Shown: positions 47,324 to 57,633 of the stretch, piece after piece | Numbering within the stretch: the first letter of the stretch is position 1 | Layout of the letters: the number at the start of each line of letters is the position of its first letter | Origin: Peribacillus muralis | Lineage (GTDB): Bacteria; Bacillota; Bacilli; Bacillales; DSM-1321 | Length of the DNA stretch: 64,000 nucleotides | Assembly (NCBI RefSeq): GCF_001439925.1 | Contig: NZ_LMBV01000001.1 | Span: 245,217-309,216 of the forward strand | Reading direction: 5' to 3' | Program-made: the position numbers and the translations under genes | Notes under the pieces: generated by a model | What the model was told of the DNA's origin: nothing | Databases searched by the model: none | The model's input: only the letters and a program-made list of their open reading frames with translations

Positions 47324-47441
47324 TAACATAGCATAAATAATGATAGGCGCCATTTTCCTCCGTTTTTGAAATAATCCCATTTATTTAGGGGGAAATACTG
47401 GACAAATGCTGGGAAACGCAATACTCTATTCTTGATACAGA

Positions 47442-47475
47442 ATGAACCGGCTGTTCAACGCAGTCGGTTCATATA
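47442..47475. terminator. Hairpin downstream of udk
   Basis: TGAACCG and CGGTTCA form a stem with inner GCTGTTCAACGCAGT loop, without a good T run. The gap 47324-47613 otherwise holds no gene; it contains the greA promoter region. Confidence 0.5.
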
Positions 47476-47613
47476 TTAAAGAACGGTTGTTCCTTAGTAT
47501 CGGTTGTGCGTGTTTTTTAAGTCGCGCACTTATATATTTTGACTCAAGGTTTTAGAGTTAAGCACTATATCGTACATAAACTTGGCATAAAGAATTTGAA
47601 GGAGTGAAGGGTT

Positions 47614-48090
47614 TTGGCAATTGAAAAAGAATATCCAATGACTAAAGAAGGAAAGTTAAAACTTGAACAGGAACTGGAACAATTAAAAACGGTTAAACGG
47701 AAAGAAGTAGTGGAGAGAATCAAGATCGCCCGCAGTTTCGGGGATCTTTCCGAAAACTCCGAATATGATTCCGCTAAAGAAGAACAAGCATTCGTTGAAG
47801 GCCGCATCACAACGATCGAAAACATGATCCGTAATGCAAGAATCATCGAAGGCAATGATTCGAATACAGATACAGTTTCGCTAGGCAAGACGGTAACATT
47901 CGTAGAACTTCCAAACGGTGACGAGGAAACATATTCCATCGTAGGGAGCGTTGAAGCGGACCCATTTGACGGGAAAATCTCCAATGATTCTCCAATCGCG
48001 AAAAGCCTGATAGGGAAAAGGGTTGGCGATAAAGTATCGATCCAAACACCTGGCGGCGAAATGAGCGTCAAGATTGTATCCATCAGCTAA
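47614..48090 (+). CDS. greA: Transcription elongation factor GreA
   Basis: A 158-residue factor that rescues backtracked RNA polymerase by stimulating transcript cleavage. The N-terminal coiled coil ([20 protein letters not shown]) carries the acidic tip [15 protein letters not shown] near residues 41-55; the C-terminal FKBP-like part has [20 protein letters not shown] and [16 protein letters not shown] 47614 follows GAAGGAGTG. The usual Bacillus neighbour order udk-greA-pbpI is kept. Confidence 0.97.
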   Translation: MAIEKEYPMTKEGKLKLEQELEQLKTVKRKEVVERIKIARSFGDLSENSEYDSAKEEQAFVEGRITTIENMIRNARIIEGNDSNTDTVSLGKTVTFVELPNGDEETYSIVGSVEADPFDGKISNDSPIAKSLIGKRVGDKVSIQTPGGEMSVKIVSIS

Positions 48091-48100
48091 TTAACGGATT

Positions 48101-48134
48101 TTAGAGGGTGTCCTTAGGGCATCCTCTTTTTTTT
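48101..48134 (+). terminator. Terminator after greA
   Basis: AGAGGGTGTCCT and AGGGCATCCTCT form the stem, followed by eight T. Confidence 0.9.
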
Positions 48135-48205
48135 GCGGGCAAAAAGTTGTTTGTAATTGTTTAAAAATTCGCACCTCGTCAACAATGTTTACGAGGTGTA
48201 TTTTA

Positions 48206-49954
48206 ATGAAAAAGAAACGAATGAGGTTGCTGGCATTTCTTTTGACCGCTTGCATGCTGATACTCATAGGCAGGCTTGCTTACATTCAACTCGTATCGAC
48301 AGAATCTTTTTCAAAGCATGATGTAAATCTAATAGAAGCAAGCGTGGAGCAGCGGTCACAAATACTAAAGATTGATGACGGACGTGGAAAGTTCTATGAT
48401 CGAAATGGGGAGCCGCTTGCTCATGAAGAAATCCCCACGCTCGTGCTGTTTCCGTTTCTGAAAAAAATGACATGGCCTATAGATGAAATCGCTTCGATAA
48501 TCGGCAAATCGGAAAGTGAGCTGAAACGGGCAATTGAACAAGCGGATGAACCATTCGTATTCGGCGGGGATGATCCGATAGAATTGACGGCAAGCCAATC
48601 GAAGGCCATTAACCAATTGAAGATCCCAGGGGTCTTTGCCGTGAACGAAAAGCTGTATCACAATCAAACACCTGCAGCGCAATTGATCGGCACGACGAAT
48701 ATATCGGATGCCGAGAAGAAAAAACGGTATCCGGACATGAATTTATCTCCGGAAACGAAAATAGGCAATTCAGGACTGCAAAGGACCTTTGATGAGTTTT
48801 TGCTATCGAATGGTGAATCGAAGCTCGTCTTTCACGTGGATGCAAGCGGCGGCCCGATGTTTGGTGTTGATGTGAAATACGTGGAACCAGCCAACCCCTT
48901 ATACCCCGTGAAGGTCGTAACGACGATTGATAAAGAAATACAGGAAAAGGCGGAAAAGCTGGTAGATGAACGCGGCATAAAAAAAGGCGGACTCGTACTG
49001 ATCGATATCAAAAAAAGTGAAATCGTCGCCATGGTATCTCGTCCGGCCATGAACATTAAAGATCCGAATGGCTCAGGAGCGGTCAATATGATGCTGACGC
49101 AAAAAGCACCAGGATCCGTCTTTAAAACGGTTACGGCTGCTGCTGCCATCGATCATGAAGCGGCAAGCCCGTCCAGGACATTCAATTGTAACTTGACGAT
49201 TAAAGGAAAGACGGATGAACAGAGGGAGTTGGGGATGCTGAATTTCGAAAGCAGCTTTGCCCAAAGCTGTAACAGGACATTTGCCGAATTGTCACAGGAA
49301 ATCGCCGAAAAGGAACCTGACTTTCTCGAAACGTATGCGGAAAAGTTAGGCTTGATTGGTGAAACGGGCTGGCAAGGTGATGTGTATCATACGAAAGTCA
49401 CTCAGTTGTACCATGAACAAACCGGAAAGGTCTGGAACGACGATGATTCCAAGAAAAATTCCAACATGATTGCCCAAACCGCCATAGGCCAGCAAAATGT
49501 CCAAACGACACCGCTCGCGATAGCGAACATGATGGCCACGATTGCCCGTGGAGGCAAGAAGGAACAAGTGAAAGCCGTTTCCAAGGTCGAATTCAATAAT
49601 AGTACGACTGTGGTGGACTTTAAGGATCAAAGCATGGGAGGCGAGACCCTTTCTCCCTACACAGCGATGAAGATGCAGCATCTCCTTAGGAAGGTTGTGA
49701 CGGAAGATAAGGGGACCGGTGCTTCCTTAAGAGATTTGCCTGTGGAGGTTGCGGGCAAATCCGGTACAGCTCAAACGGTAATTAAAGAAGGGAAGTCCCA
49801 AAAGCTTAATAAATGGTTTGCGGGCTACTTCCCATATAAAAATCCCCAATATGCGCTAGTTACCGTAAGTTTTGAAACGGAGGAGAATAGTTCCAGCATG
49901 ACGCCGCTTTTCTCAGATATTGTAAAAGTTTTATACTCCAAGAACCAGGACTGA
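48206..49954 (+). CDS. pbpI: Class B penicillin-binding protein (PbpI/YrrR)
   Basis: A 582-residue transpeptidase for peptidoglycan cross-linking. It has a single N-terminal membrane helix (about 6-28), a dimerisation/pedestal domain, and a transpeptidase domain with SVFK (Ser304 in APGSVFKTV), the SCN-like motif QSCNR near 353 and KSGTA (Lys518). Length and position match PbpI of Bacillus subtilis. ATG 48206 follows GAGGTG, 7 nt away; ATG 48185 lacks a site. It is followed by yrrS. Confidence 0.92.
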   Translation: MKKKRMRLLAFLLTACMLILIGRLAYIQLVSTESFSKHDVNLIEASVEQRSQILKIDDGRGKFYDRNGEPLAHEEIPTLVLFPFLKKMTWPIDEIASIIGKSESELKRAIEQADEPFVFGGDDPIELTASQSKAINQLKIPGVFAVNEKLYHNQTPAAQLIGTTNISDAEKKKRYPDMNLSPETKIGNSGLQRTFDEFLLSNGESKLVFHVDASGGPMFGVDVKYVEPANPLYPVKVVTTIDKEIQEKAEKLVDERGIKKGGLVLIDIKKSEIVAMVSRPAMNIKDPNGSGAVNMMLTQKAPGSVFKTVTAAAAIDHEAASPSRTFNCNLTIKGKTDEQRELGMLNFESSFAQSCNRTFAELSQEIAEKEPDFLETYAEKLGLIGETGWQGDVYHTKVTQLYHEQTGKVWNDDDSKKNSNMIAQTAIGQQNVQTTPLAIANMMATIARGGKKEQVKAVSKVEFNNSTTVVDFKDQSMGGETLSPYTAMKMQHLLRKVVTEDKGTGASLRDLPVEVAGKSGTAQTVIKEGKSQKLNKWFAGYFPYKNPQYALVTVSFETEENSSSMTPLFSDIVKVLYSKNQD

Positions 49955-50053
49955 TACGAGAATTGGCGAAAAGTGTAGGAAACCATTCCCTTCTATCTGT
50001 GGCTGAATCATGTTAAAATGGGGCAGTAAGAAATGGTAAGGGAGGAATGGAGC

Positions 50054-50722
50054 TTGGGCTCAAGATTCAATCAGCGAGATCAAAAAAGAAAAATAAATAA
50101 AATATACAATATCGCAATTACGATCGTTTCCATTTTAATCGTCGTTGTTGCCATCACCATCTTCTTAAGTGATGGCGATACGAAAGCGGATCCAACCACG
50201 ACTGAACCGAAGAAAATTGCCGATAAAGATAAGGGCAAGGTGGACAAACCTGCCGGAAAAGTGGAAGAAAAGGATTCGGAAAAGGACACGGACGAAGATC
50301 TTCCTGCAAAGGAGGAAGAAGAAGTAGAGACTGCCGAGGATGATGCCGCCTCGGATACGGCAGGAGATGCCGAGCTTGTGGAAGTGGAAGGCAGCGGGGA
50401 TGGCAATGTCGCGTCCACCTATACGAGTGAGGATTGGAAGCCAGTCGGTACCGAGCAATCCGGGGAACATACGACAAGCTTTCAAAAGGGCTCCGCCGAC
50501 TGGAATGAAATGAGTAAAGCGATTGCGCTCGGAGCTGGTATCGATGAAGGCAGCCTGAGGATGTGGTGGCTTCAAAACGGCGGTTCGCCCAACAAGGCTA
50601 TCGGTACCGTTTCTGATGGTGACAATCCAAAAACCTATCGCGTCCATATTGAATGGGTGGATGGTTCAGGGTGGAAACCTGTAAAAGTCGAAGAATTGAA
50701 GGTTAATGATAAACGGAAATAG
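50054..50722 (+). CDS. yrrS: Membrane protein of the YrrS family (DUF1510)
   Basis: A 222-residue protein with a short basic start, one membrane helix (about 21-42), a long acidic low-complexity linker (runs of Glu, Asp, Lys, Ala) and a C-terminal DUF1510 domain beginning YTSEDWKPVGTEQSGEH. Function is unknown; it is next to pbpI in Bacilli and may act in wall synthesis. TTG 50054 follows GGGAGGAATGGAGC; the ATG at 50033 lies before the ribosome site. Confidence 0.9.
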   Translation: MGSRFNQRDQKRKINKIYNIAITIVSILIVVVAITIFLSDGDTKADPTTTEPKKIADKDKGKVDKPAGKVEEKDSEKDTDEDLPAKEEEEVETAEDDAASDTAGDAELVEVEGSGDGNVASTYTSEDWKPVGTEQSGEHTTSFQKGSADWNEMSKAIALGAGIDEGSLRMWWLQNGGSPNKAIGTVSDGDNPKTYRVHIEWVDGSGWKPVKVEELKVNDKRK

Positions 50723-50727
50723 CCAGT

Positions 50728-50764
50728 AAGCCCCCGGAAGAACTCTCTTTCCGGGGGCTTTTCA
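50728..50764 (+). terminator. Terminator after yrrS
   Basis: AGCCCCCGGA and TCCGGGGGCT form a ten-pair stem followed by TTTT. Confidence 0.85.
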
Positions 50765-50770
50765 TGATGG

Positions 50771-50983
50771 TCATTTTTTTGCTTTGAAGTGAACGACGGC
50801 ACTATAAAAACGTCTGCCTTCCTCGCTTACATACATTTGGTGCGAGACGGAATGAACCTGGAGCATGATCGCTTTATTGATTTCAATTTGTGCTTGGATT
50901 TTTTCTTCGAGATTCTTGATGCTTTCTGCCTCAAAAAACTCTATCTTATCTTCGAATAGGTTTAAGTCAAGCTGAAAATTCAC
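50771..50983 (-). CDS. yrzA: DUF2536 family protein (YrzA)
   Basis: A 70-residue protein beginning MNFQLDLNLFEDKIEFFEAE, with an alpha helix in the middle and a C-terminal beta stretch (FYSAVVHFKAKK). Function unknown; conserved in Bacillus at exactly this spot between yrrS and yrrT. GGAGGG-like sequence lies before ATG 50983 on the minus strand. Confidence 0.88.
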   Translation of the reverse strand: MNFQLDLNLFEDKIEFFEAESIKNLEEKIQAQIEINKAIMLQVHSVSHQMYVSEEGRRFYSAVVHFKAKK

Positions 50984-51094
50984 AGTAACTTCCCTCCAAC
51001 ATTTTAGATACTGCTAGTGTAACACCTATTTAGCCCAATCTAATACTGAATGAGGGATTTTTCCTAAAAATACCGACACTCTTTTTTTTATTAT

Positions 51095-51134
51095 TTCATA
51101 TTATACTTATAGGATTTATTGTATTATAATAAAA
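51095..51134 (+). repeat. 40-nt direct repeat, copy 1
   Basis: Contains TTCATATTATACTTATAGG followed by ATTTATTGTATTATAAT. It differs from copy 2 at only two of 40 bases. A promoter here would give a leader of about 115 nt. Confidence 0.93.
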
Positions 51135-51202
51135 TCAGGCTTAGTTGGGTGTATGCCGTATAGTGGATTTGCCTAGAAAACAAGCACTATTTTTGCGTTT
51201 AA

Positions 51203-51242
51203 TTCATATTATACTTATAGGCTTTATTATATTATAATAAAA
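51203..51242 (+). repeat. 40-nt direct repeat, copy 2
   Basis: Same word order as copy 1, with two base changes. It ends immediately before the yrrT ribosome site AAAGGTGA, so a protein bound here would block the start of the operon. Confidence 0.93.
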
Positions 51243-51254
51243 AGGTGATAAAAA

Positions 51255-51893
51255 ATGGGCAGAGAATTTTTGGAGTTATTTGAGGAATGGTCGAAATCGT
51301 ATGATGATACTGTCGGTGGACACGATATTGAATATCAAGAGGTCTTTAAACATTATGACAAAATCTTGGATAGCGTGACGGATCGGGTACATGGTCATGT
51401 TCTGGAGTTCGGCGTCGGTACCGGGAATCTAACGAAAAGGTTATTGACAAAAGGCCTTAAGGTTACGGGGATTGAGCCTTCACCTGCGATGAGGGAGATT
51501 GCGGCCGGCAAGTTGGGCGCTGGAACGGAGCTTGCCGATGGCGATTTCATGGATTTCCCTGAGCCGGAGCAGGTCGATTCGATCGTGAGTACGTATGCGT
51601 TTCATCATTTAACGGATGAAGAAAAAGAAAAAGCGATAGCCAGCTATGGAAAGTTACTGAATACTGGTGGTAAAATAGTGTTTGCCGATACGATGTACCA
51701 ATCAAAGGAAGCGCATGAACAAGCGATTTCCGATGCAAAGCAGGCAGGCTTTCATAATTTGGCGAACGATTTGCAAACCGAATTTTATACAACCATTCCT
51801 TTTTTGGCAAAAGTGCTAGAAGAACATGGTTATAAAGTGAACTTCGAGCGCTGCAATCAGTTTGTCTGGATTATGGAGGCGGAAAAATTATAG
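51255..51893 (+). CDS. yrrT: SAM-dependent methyltransferase YrrT
   Basis: A 212-residue class I methyltransferase. It has [17 protein letters not shown] near residue 50, [12 protein letters not shown], and a [14 protein letters not shown] stretch. In Bacillus subtilis YrrT belongs to the operon that recycles S-adenosylmethionine products to cysteine. ATG 51255 follows AAAGGTGA. First gene of the yrrT-mtnN-mccA-mccB-yrhC operon, likely under CymR. Confidence 0.92.
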   Translation: MGREFLELFEEWSKSYDDTVGGHDIEYQEVFKHYDKILDSVTDRVHGHVLEFGVGTGNLTKRLLTKGLKVTGIEPSPAMREIAAGKLGAGTELADGDFMDFPEPEQVDSIVSTYAFHHLTDEEKEKAIASYGKLLNTGGKIVFADTMYQSKEAHEQAISDAKQAGFHNLANDLQTEFYTTIPFLAKVLEEHGYKVNFERCNQFVWIMEAEKL

Positions 51894-51909
51894 GAAGAGG
51901 TATGTACTA

Positions 51910-52605
51910 ATGAAAGTAGCCATAATCGGAGCAATGGAAGAAGAAGTTACGATTTTACGTGATAAATTGGAAGGTTTGGAGCAGGTGACCATTGCCGGTT
52001 CTGAATTCAATACAGGGAAACTGAACGGTGTCGAGGTCATTTTGCTTAAATCCGGCATCGGCAAAGTGAATGCGGCGATGTCAACTGCGATCCTTTTGGA
52101 AAAATTCAAACCGGATGCAGTCATCAATACTGGTTCTGCAGGCGGTTATCACGAAGCGCTTAACGTAGGGGATGTAGTCATTTCTACCGAAGTTCGCCAC
52201 CATGATGTCGATGTGACGGTTTTTGGGTATGAGTATGGCCAGGTTCCACAACTGCCGGCAGCCTTCATCCCAGATGAGAAGCTTTTTGCCCTCGCAGAAG
52301 AAGCGGCTAAGGAAATTAAAGATATACAAGTGGCGAAAGGGTTGATCGTGACGGGGGATTCGTTCATGAATGATCCTGTCAGGGTCGAGTTCGTAAGAGG
52401 GAAATTCACGGATCTTTATGCAGTGGAAATGGAAGCGGCAGCGATTGCACAGGTAGCCTACCAATTCCAAACACCATTTGTCATCATACGTTCCCTATCG
52501 GACATCGCAGGTAAGGAGTCCAATATTTCCTTCGATAAATTCCTGGAAACGGCGGCCCTTCATTCAGCGGATCTCATTTTGAAAATGGTTGGGAAAATGA
52601 AATAA
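51910..52605 (+). CDS. mtnN: 5'-methylthioadenosine/S-adenosylhomocysteine nucleosidase
   Basis: A 231-residue enzyme cleaving SAH and MTA at the glycosidic bond, giving S-ribosylhomocysteine for the next steps toward homocysteine and cysteine. It has [42 protein letters not shown] (as [13 protein letters not shown] near 172) and SDIAGKESN with the catalytic Asp. ATG 51910 follows AGGAAGAGG. It is 16 nt after yrrT. Confidence 0.95.
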   Translation: MKVAIIGAMEEEVTILRDKLEGLEQVTIAGSEFNTGKLNGVEVILLKSGIGKVNAAMSTAILLEKFKPDAVINTGSAGGYHEALNVGDVVISTEVRHHDVDVTVFGYEYGQVPQLPAAFIPDEKLFALAEEAAKEIKDIQVAKGLIVTGDSFMNDPVRVEFVRGKFTDLYAVEMEAAAIAQVAYQFQTPFVIIRSLSDIAGKESNISFDKFLETAALHSADLILKMVGKMK

Positions 52606-52698
52606 ACGAGCAGTGATCAGCGCGAGTCTCTCCGCTGATTACTCTTTGGTTTTATAACTCACTAAGTTGGTAGGGAAACTATGAAAGGATGTACGAAT

Positions 52699-54760
<2,062 letters not shown>

Positions 54761-54874
54761 ACGGAGTCATTGCCGCTTTATAAGCTTACTGCCATTATTT
54801 ACACCCTGAGATTTGGAATAAATATGGTAGAATAAGATATCGATAACTTATCAGCTTGAAAGAGGTGGAATGGC

Positions 54875-55141
54875 ATGGAAAACCGTAAAAACGAAACGGC
54901 GGCAATGCTGCGTTCGAAGGTGGCGGATTATAAGCAATTTGGAATCACCTTGCTATGTGTGGGTTCGTTTTTCTATTTAGGAACCATCCTTCCTTCTGGC
55001 GACAAAACGATGATTGACACATATGCCTATATGGGAGCGACGACCATGTTCCTTGGTGTATCCATATTATTTTTCCTTTTATCAAATAAACACAAGAAGG
55101 TCTTGGCAGAAATGGATGACCAGGATTCTTTACAACAATAG
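54875..55141 (+). CDS. yrhC: YrhC family membrane protein
   Basis: An 88-residue protein with two membrane helices (about 20-40 and 50-70) and a basic cytoplasmic tail (NKHKKVLAEMDDQD). It matches the YrhC family, found at the end of the yrrT operon in Bacillus. Function unknown. AGAGGTGG precedes ATG 54875. The 114-nt gap after mccB contains a TAGAAT-like word and may hold a separate promoter. Confidence 0.85.
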   Translation: MENRKNETAAMLRSKVADYKQFGITLLCVGSFFYLGTILPSGDKTMIDTYAYMGATTMFLGVSILFFLLSNKHKKVLAEMDDQDSLQQ

Positions 55142-55152
55142 AATCAGGATAC

Positions 55153-55186
55153 AGGCTGCAGACAAATTTGTCTGCGGTTTTTTTGT
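55153..55186 (+). terminator. Terminator after yrhC
   Basis: GCAGACAAATTTGTCTGC is a near-perfect palindrome followed by seven T. Confidence 0.9.
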
Positions 55187-55359
55187 TAGTTAAATATTTC
55201 GTTTTACTCTGCATGAACACTAAGGCAGGCTCTCCATTTTCAATAGTTTTGTTTATGTCCGTTTCATTCCACTGTGTGAAAACGAGATGGAATCCTGACT
55301 GTCCAAAGTATTGGAGAATCTGGACTTCGACCGCTTCATTCACTGCAGGCACTCCCTAA
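55187..55359. other. Possible decayed coding fragment
   Basis: On the minus strand about 57 codons read as plausible protein (for example EAVEVQILQYFGQSGF and TQWNETDINKTIENGEP) but no ribosome site or family is seen. It may be the remnant of a gene lost next to the GC-rich repeats. It could also be chance. Confidence 0.3.
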
Positions 55360-55560
55360 TCCAGAGGCGGTCCGTGAGCCTCCTCGCCTTTCAGCCTGCG
55401 GGGACGCGCGTTGACGCGCATCTCCCTCAGGAGTGTCGTTGCCTTCCGTTTCATTCCACTCTCCCAGAGACGGTTCGTGAGCTTCCTCGGCGTTGCCGCC
55501 TGCGGGGCTTCACATAGATGCGCTTTTCTCGCAGGAGTCTCGTATCTTCCACCACAGGGG
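55360..55560. repeat. GC-rich intergenic repeat, two diverged tandem copies
   Basis: The words AGAGGCGGTCCGTGAGC and AGAGACGGTTCGTGAGC begin two units (about 55365 and 55475), each followed by GCCTGCGGGG, a GCGCATCT or GCGCTTTT stretch and CAGGAGT. The CCTGCGGGG and CGCAGGAG-type words can pair. It matches the fragment at 1-70, so it is a dispersed repeat of this genome. It interrupts the low-GC intergenic DNA. Confidence 0.75.
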
Positions 55561-55669
55561 CTAAGTGTGATTGTTGCAAGGATTTATCCTTATTATGGCC
55601 ACTTTTTTTTATAAAAGCTTTTGAAAATGGGAAAAAAGAAAGAAATTTCAAAAAAATAGGCAAAAGCTG

Positions 55670-55698
55670 TTTACAAAATTCTGATTTATGGATATACT
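55670..55698 (+). promoter_or_regulatory. Sigma-A type promoter for the 33-residue frame
   Basis: TTTACA at 55670-55675 and TATACT at 55693-55698 with a 17-nt spacer, about 40 nt before the ATG at 55739. Confidence 0.65.
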
Positions 55699-55738
55699 TA
55701 CCAAGTAATAAAAAATATTCCAAGGGAGGTCGAAGAAA

Positions 55739-55840
55739 ATGAATTTGTATCTATATGGAGTCGTCACTAATCAAATGATCTGGACTGTTTCAATTGACAA
55801 TCAAATACGATTCGACCTGTGCCACGCGGAATATTTCTAA
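55739..55840 (+). CDS. Putative 33-residue peptide
   Basis: ATG 55739 follows GGGAGG and a good promoter. The peptide begins MNLYLYGVVTNQMIWTV and ends LCHAEYF. No family recognised. It precedes two tandem terminators and the yrzI-like gene. It may be a real small protein or a leader peptide; both have the same evidence so far. Confidence 0.5.
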   Translation: MNLYLYGVVTNQMIWTVSIDNQIRFDLCHAEYF

Positions 55841-55872
55841 AGCAAATGGGCTTTATTAATCATTCAGACATA

Positions 55873-55912
55873 GCGGCCGCGGGGAGAAGTCTTTTATCCT
55901 GCGGCCTTTTTA
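55873..55912 (+). terminator. Terminator 1 between tiny genes
   Basis: GCGGCCGCGGGG pairs with CCTGCGGCC and is followed by TTTTT. Confidence 0.75.
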
Positions 55913-55925
55913 TATTTTTTTTGAA

Positions 55926-55962
55926 AAGGCTGCAGGAGGACATAACTTTCTGCGGCCTTTTT
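55926..55962 (+). terminator. Terminator 2 between tiny genes
   Basis: GGCTGCAG pairs with CTGCGGCC, with TTTTT after. Its 3' part is identical to that of terminator 1 (CTGCGGCCTTTTTAT), so the two look duplicated. Confidence 0.75.
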
Positions 55963-56004
55963 ATGCCTTTTTGCGGGGCCGCACCCTAAAAGGAGGTGAT
56001 ATTT

Positions 56005-56145
56005 ATGACATTGAATATGCTTTTTTTCACAATTACAATAAAAATGAAAAAAATGACTGCCGAGGAATGCATGCAGCAGGAGAGAATCAACAAAATTCGT
56101 GAAGAACATCTCGACAAAGCGATCAAGCATCGTCCTTTTTTCTAA
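56005..56145 (+). CDS. yrzI: YrzI family small protein (probable sporulation protein)
   Basis: A 46-residue protein with an exceptionally strong ribosome site (AAAGGAGGTGAT). It begins MTLNMLFFTITIKMKKMT and continues with EECMQQERINKIREEHL, ending KHRPFF; this matches the Bac_small_YrzI pattern (hydrophobic start with MTLN-FF-T-T, then charged helix). Known as a probable spore-related small protein of unknown role. It lies between tandem terminators and the 21-residue frame, near yrhC as in Bacillus subtilis. Confidence 0.72.
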   Translation: MTLNMLFFTITIKMKKMTAEECMQQERINKIREEHLDKAIKHRPFF

Positions 56146-56195
56146 AATGTGTGGTGTTGGACTTACCAAAAATTCAATGAAAGGTGGAGGTAAAT

Positions 56196-56261
56196 ATGAT
56201 GAAATTGATTTATGTAAAAGGAGTAAAGCGTTGCTACTGGCAGGAGAAGGATACCGGCTAA
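56196..56261 (+). CDS. Putative 21-residue peptide
   Basis: ATG 56196 follows AAGGTGGAGG. The peptide begins MMKLIYVKGVKRCYWQEK and ends at TAA 56259-56261. It may be a small regulatory peptide. The longer open frame covering 56099-56329 has no matching start. Supported only by its ribosome site and the downstream terminator at 56334. Confidence 0.35.
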   Translation: MMKLIYVKGVKRCYWQEKDTG

Positions 56262-56333
56262 CGGAATGTTCATGGTCTTGGTTTGACCGTGCGATTAACG
56301 GATTTCAGTCGGTGAATTGTTCAGGATAAAAGG

Positions 56334-56362
56334 AAAAACTCGGCTATTGGCCGAGTTTTTTC
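56334..56362. terminator. Terminator (bidirectional)
   Basis: AAAACTCGGC pairs with GCCGAGTTTT, with A and T runs on the two sides. It serves the tiny plus-strand frames and possibly the minus-strand Gly/Tyr-rich gene. Confidence 0.85.
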
Positions 56363-56366
56363 TGTT

Positions 56367-56546
56367 TTAGCAGCATGGACTTTGTCCGCCATACCCATAT
56401 CCCGGGAACCAACAGAACCCAAAAATGAGCAATGCAATCAACAGGACGATAAACAGACCATACCCGTATCCATACCCGCCATAACTTGGTGGCGGAGCCG
56501 AATGCCCATAGTTGCCGCAACCGTATGGTCCATGGTTATATCCCAT
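56367..56546 (-). CDS. Gly/Tyr-rich small membrane protein (YjcZ-like, sporulation type)
   Basis: A 59-residue protein on the minus strand. The N-terminal half is rich in Gly, Tyr, Pro and Asn (GYNHGPYGCGNYGHS), the middle is a membrane helix (LFIVLLIALLIFGF), and the end is GYGYGGQSPCC. GGGGGA lies upstream of ATG 56546. The composition and helix resemble small YjcZ-like spore-associated proteins, but this is a similarity of style rather than a firm family match. It lies next to sigK, which fits a spore role. Confidence 0.6.
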   Translation of the reverse strand: MGYNHGPYGCGNYGHSAPPPSYGGYGYGYGLFIVLLIALLIFGFCWFPGYGYGGQSPCC

Positions 56547-56735
56547 TTTAAAATCCCCCTTTCCTTAAAAATTCCCTTTTATTATATGAATGATTGTTTT
56601 TATCCGTTTGGGAATTCAACCATTGCGTTACAAACATTTCATGCTTTCCTGATTTCTTTTATTGGGACAGACACGAACGAGCCCACTGCTGCATAGGTAT
56701 GAATAGGGAAACCAAAGAAACGGGGGATGAAACCA

Positions 56736-57458
56736 ATGCCCGGAATACTTACAGTTGTCGGATATATCATCAAAGAATTTTACTTATTTGTTTCCTATGT
56801 GAAAAACAATGCTTTTCCCCAGCCTTTATCGTCACAGGATGAAAAGAAATACTTGAAGCTTATGAGCGAGGGTGATGGTGATGCCCGGAATATCTTGATT
56901 GAACATAACCTTAGGCTTGTTGCCCATATTGTCAAGAAATTCGAGAATACGGGCGAAGATACGGAGGATTTGATTTCGATTGGGACGATTGGACTGATAA
57001 AAGCGATTGAAAGTTATTCGGATGGAAAAGGGACGAAGCTCGCTACGTATGCGGCGCGATGTATCGAAAATGAGATTTTGATGCATTTACGTGCGACAAA
57101 AAAAACGAAGAAGGATATTTCCTTGCATGACCCGATTGGCCAGGATAAAGAGGGAAATGAAATCAGTTTAATCGATGTACTGAAATCGGAATCCGAAGAT
57201 GTCATCGATACGATTCAGCTCAATATGGAAATTGAAAAAGTGAAAAAATATATTGATATTTTGGATGAACGGGAAAAGGAAGTCATTGTAGGCAGATTCG
57301 GACTTGACTTGAAAAAGGAAAAAACGCAGCGGGAAATCGCTAAAGAGCTAGGGATTTCCCGCAGCTATGTATCAAGGATCGAGAAACGTGCGTTGATGAA
57401 GATGTTCCATGAATTTTATAGGGCAGAAAAAGAAAAGGAAAAGAAGGCTAAAGGTTAA
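56736..57458 (+). CDS. sigK: RNA polymerase sporulation sigma factor SigK, uninterrupted
   Basis: A 240-residue sigma factor for late mother-cell genes. The N-terminal pro-sequence ([25 protein letters not shown]) is cut by SpoIVFB in the family. Region 2 has [23 protein letters not shown] and [17 protein letters not shown]; region 4 has [26 protein letters not shown]. The coding sequence is complete, so there is no skin-type element in this copy, unlike in Bacillus subtilis 168. ATG 56736 follows GGGGGATGAAACC. The open frame starting at 56727 adds three unlikely residues. Confidence 0.96.
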   Translation: MPGILTVVGYIIKEFYLFVSYVKNNAFPQPLSSQDEKKYLKLMSEGDGDARNILIEHNLRLVAHIVKKFENTGEDTEDLISIGTIGLIKAIESYSDGKGTKLATYAARCIENEILMHLRATKKTKKDISLHDPIGQDKEGNEISLIDVLKSESEDVIDTIQLNMEIEKVKKYIDILDEREKEVIVGRFGLDLKKEKTQREIAKELGISRSYVSRIEKRALMKMFHEFYRAEKEKEKKAKG

Positions 57459-57476
57459 AGGAAATGAGCGACTAAA

Positions 57477-57513
57477 GAAAAGCGTGCCGTGAAAATCCGC
57501 GGCACGCTTTTTT
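57477..57513. terminator. Terminator between sigK and minus-strand small genes
   Basis: AAAAGCGTGCCG pairs with CGGCACGCTTTTTT, usable in both directions. Confidence 0.9.
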
Positions 57514-57516
57514 GCT

Positions 57517-57633
57517 TTAATATTTATTTCGGATCATATCAGCAAATGCATGATATATCTCGACTCCCTGGAATAGGAACAGACGTGAGGCGGTTAAAGA
57601 AAATACCCCTATCATAATAAAACGAAACCACAT
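57517..57633 (-). CDS. 38-residue small membrane protein
   Basis: ATG 57633 follows GAGGAG at 8 nt. The protein begins MWFRFIMIGVFSLTASRLF and ends YHAFADMIRNKY; one membrane segment. It overlaps the end of the 142-residue frame in another frame, suggesting that upstream frame may end earlier. Function unknown. Confidence 0.5.
   Translation of the reverse strand: MWFRFIMIGVFSLTASRLFLFQGVEIYHAFADMIRNKY

Larger units (their letters stand above)
50984..51254 (+). promoter_or_regulatory. yrrT operon control region
   Basis: A 271-nt AT-rich region between divergent yrzA and yrrT. It contains two copies of a 40-nt element (see the repeat entries) with TATAAT words at 51125-51130 and 51233-51238. 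The CymR repressor is known to control yrrT-mtnN-mccAB in Bacillus subtilis, so one or both elements may include its operator. I cannot verify the match by eye alone. Confidence 0.6.

Noticed and set aside
57014-57205. Minus-strand frames inside sigK, alaS and other conserved genes
   Set aside because: They are shadows of well-identified genes with no ribosome sites.
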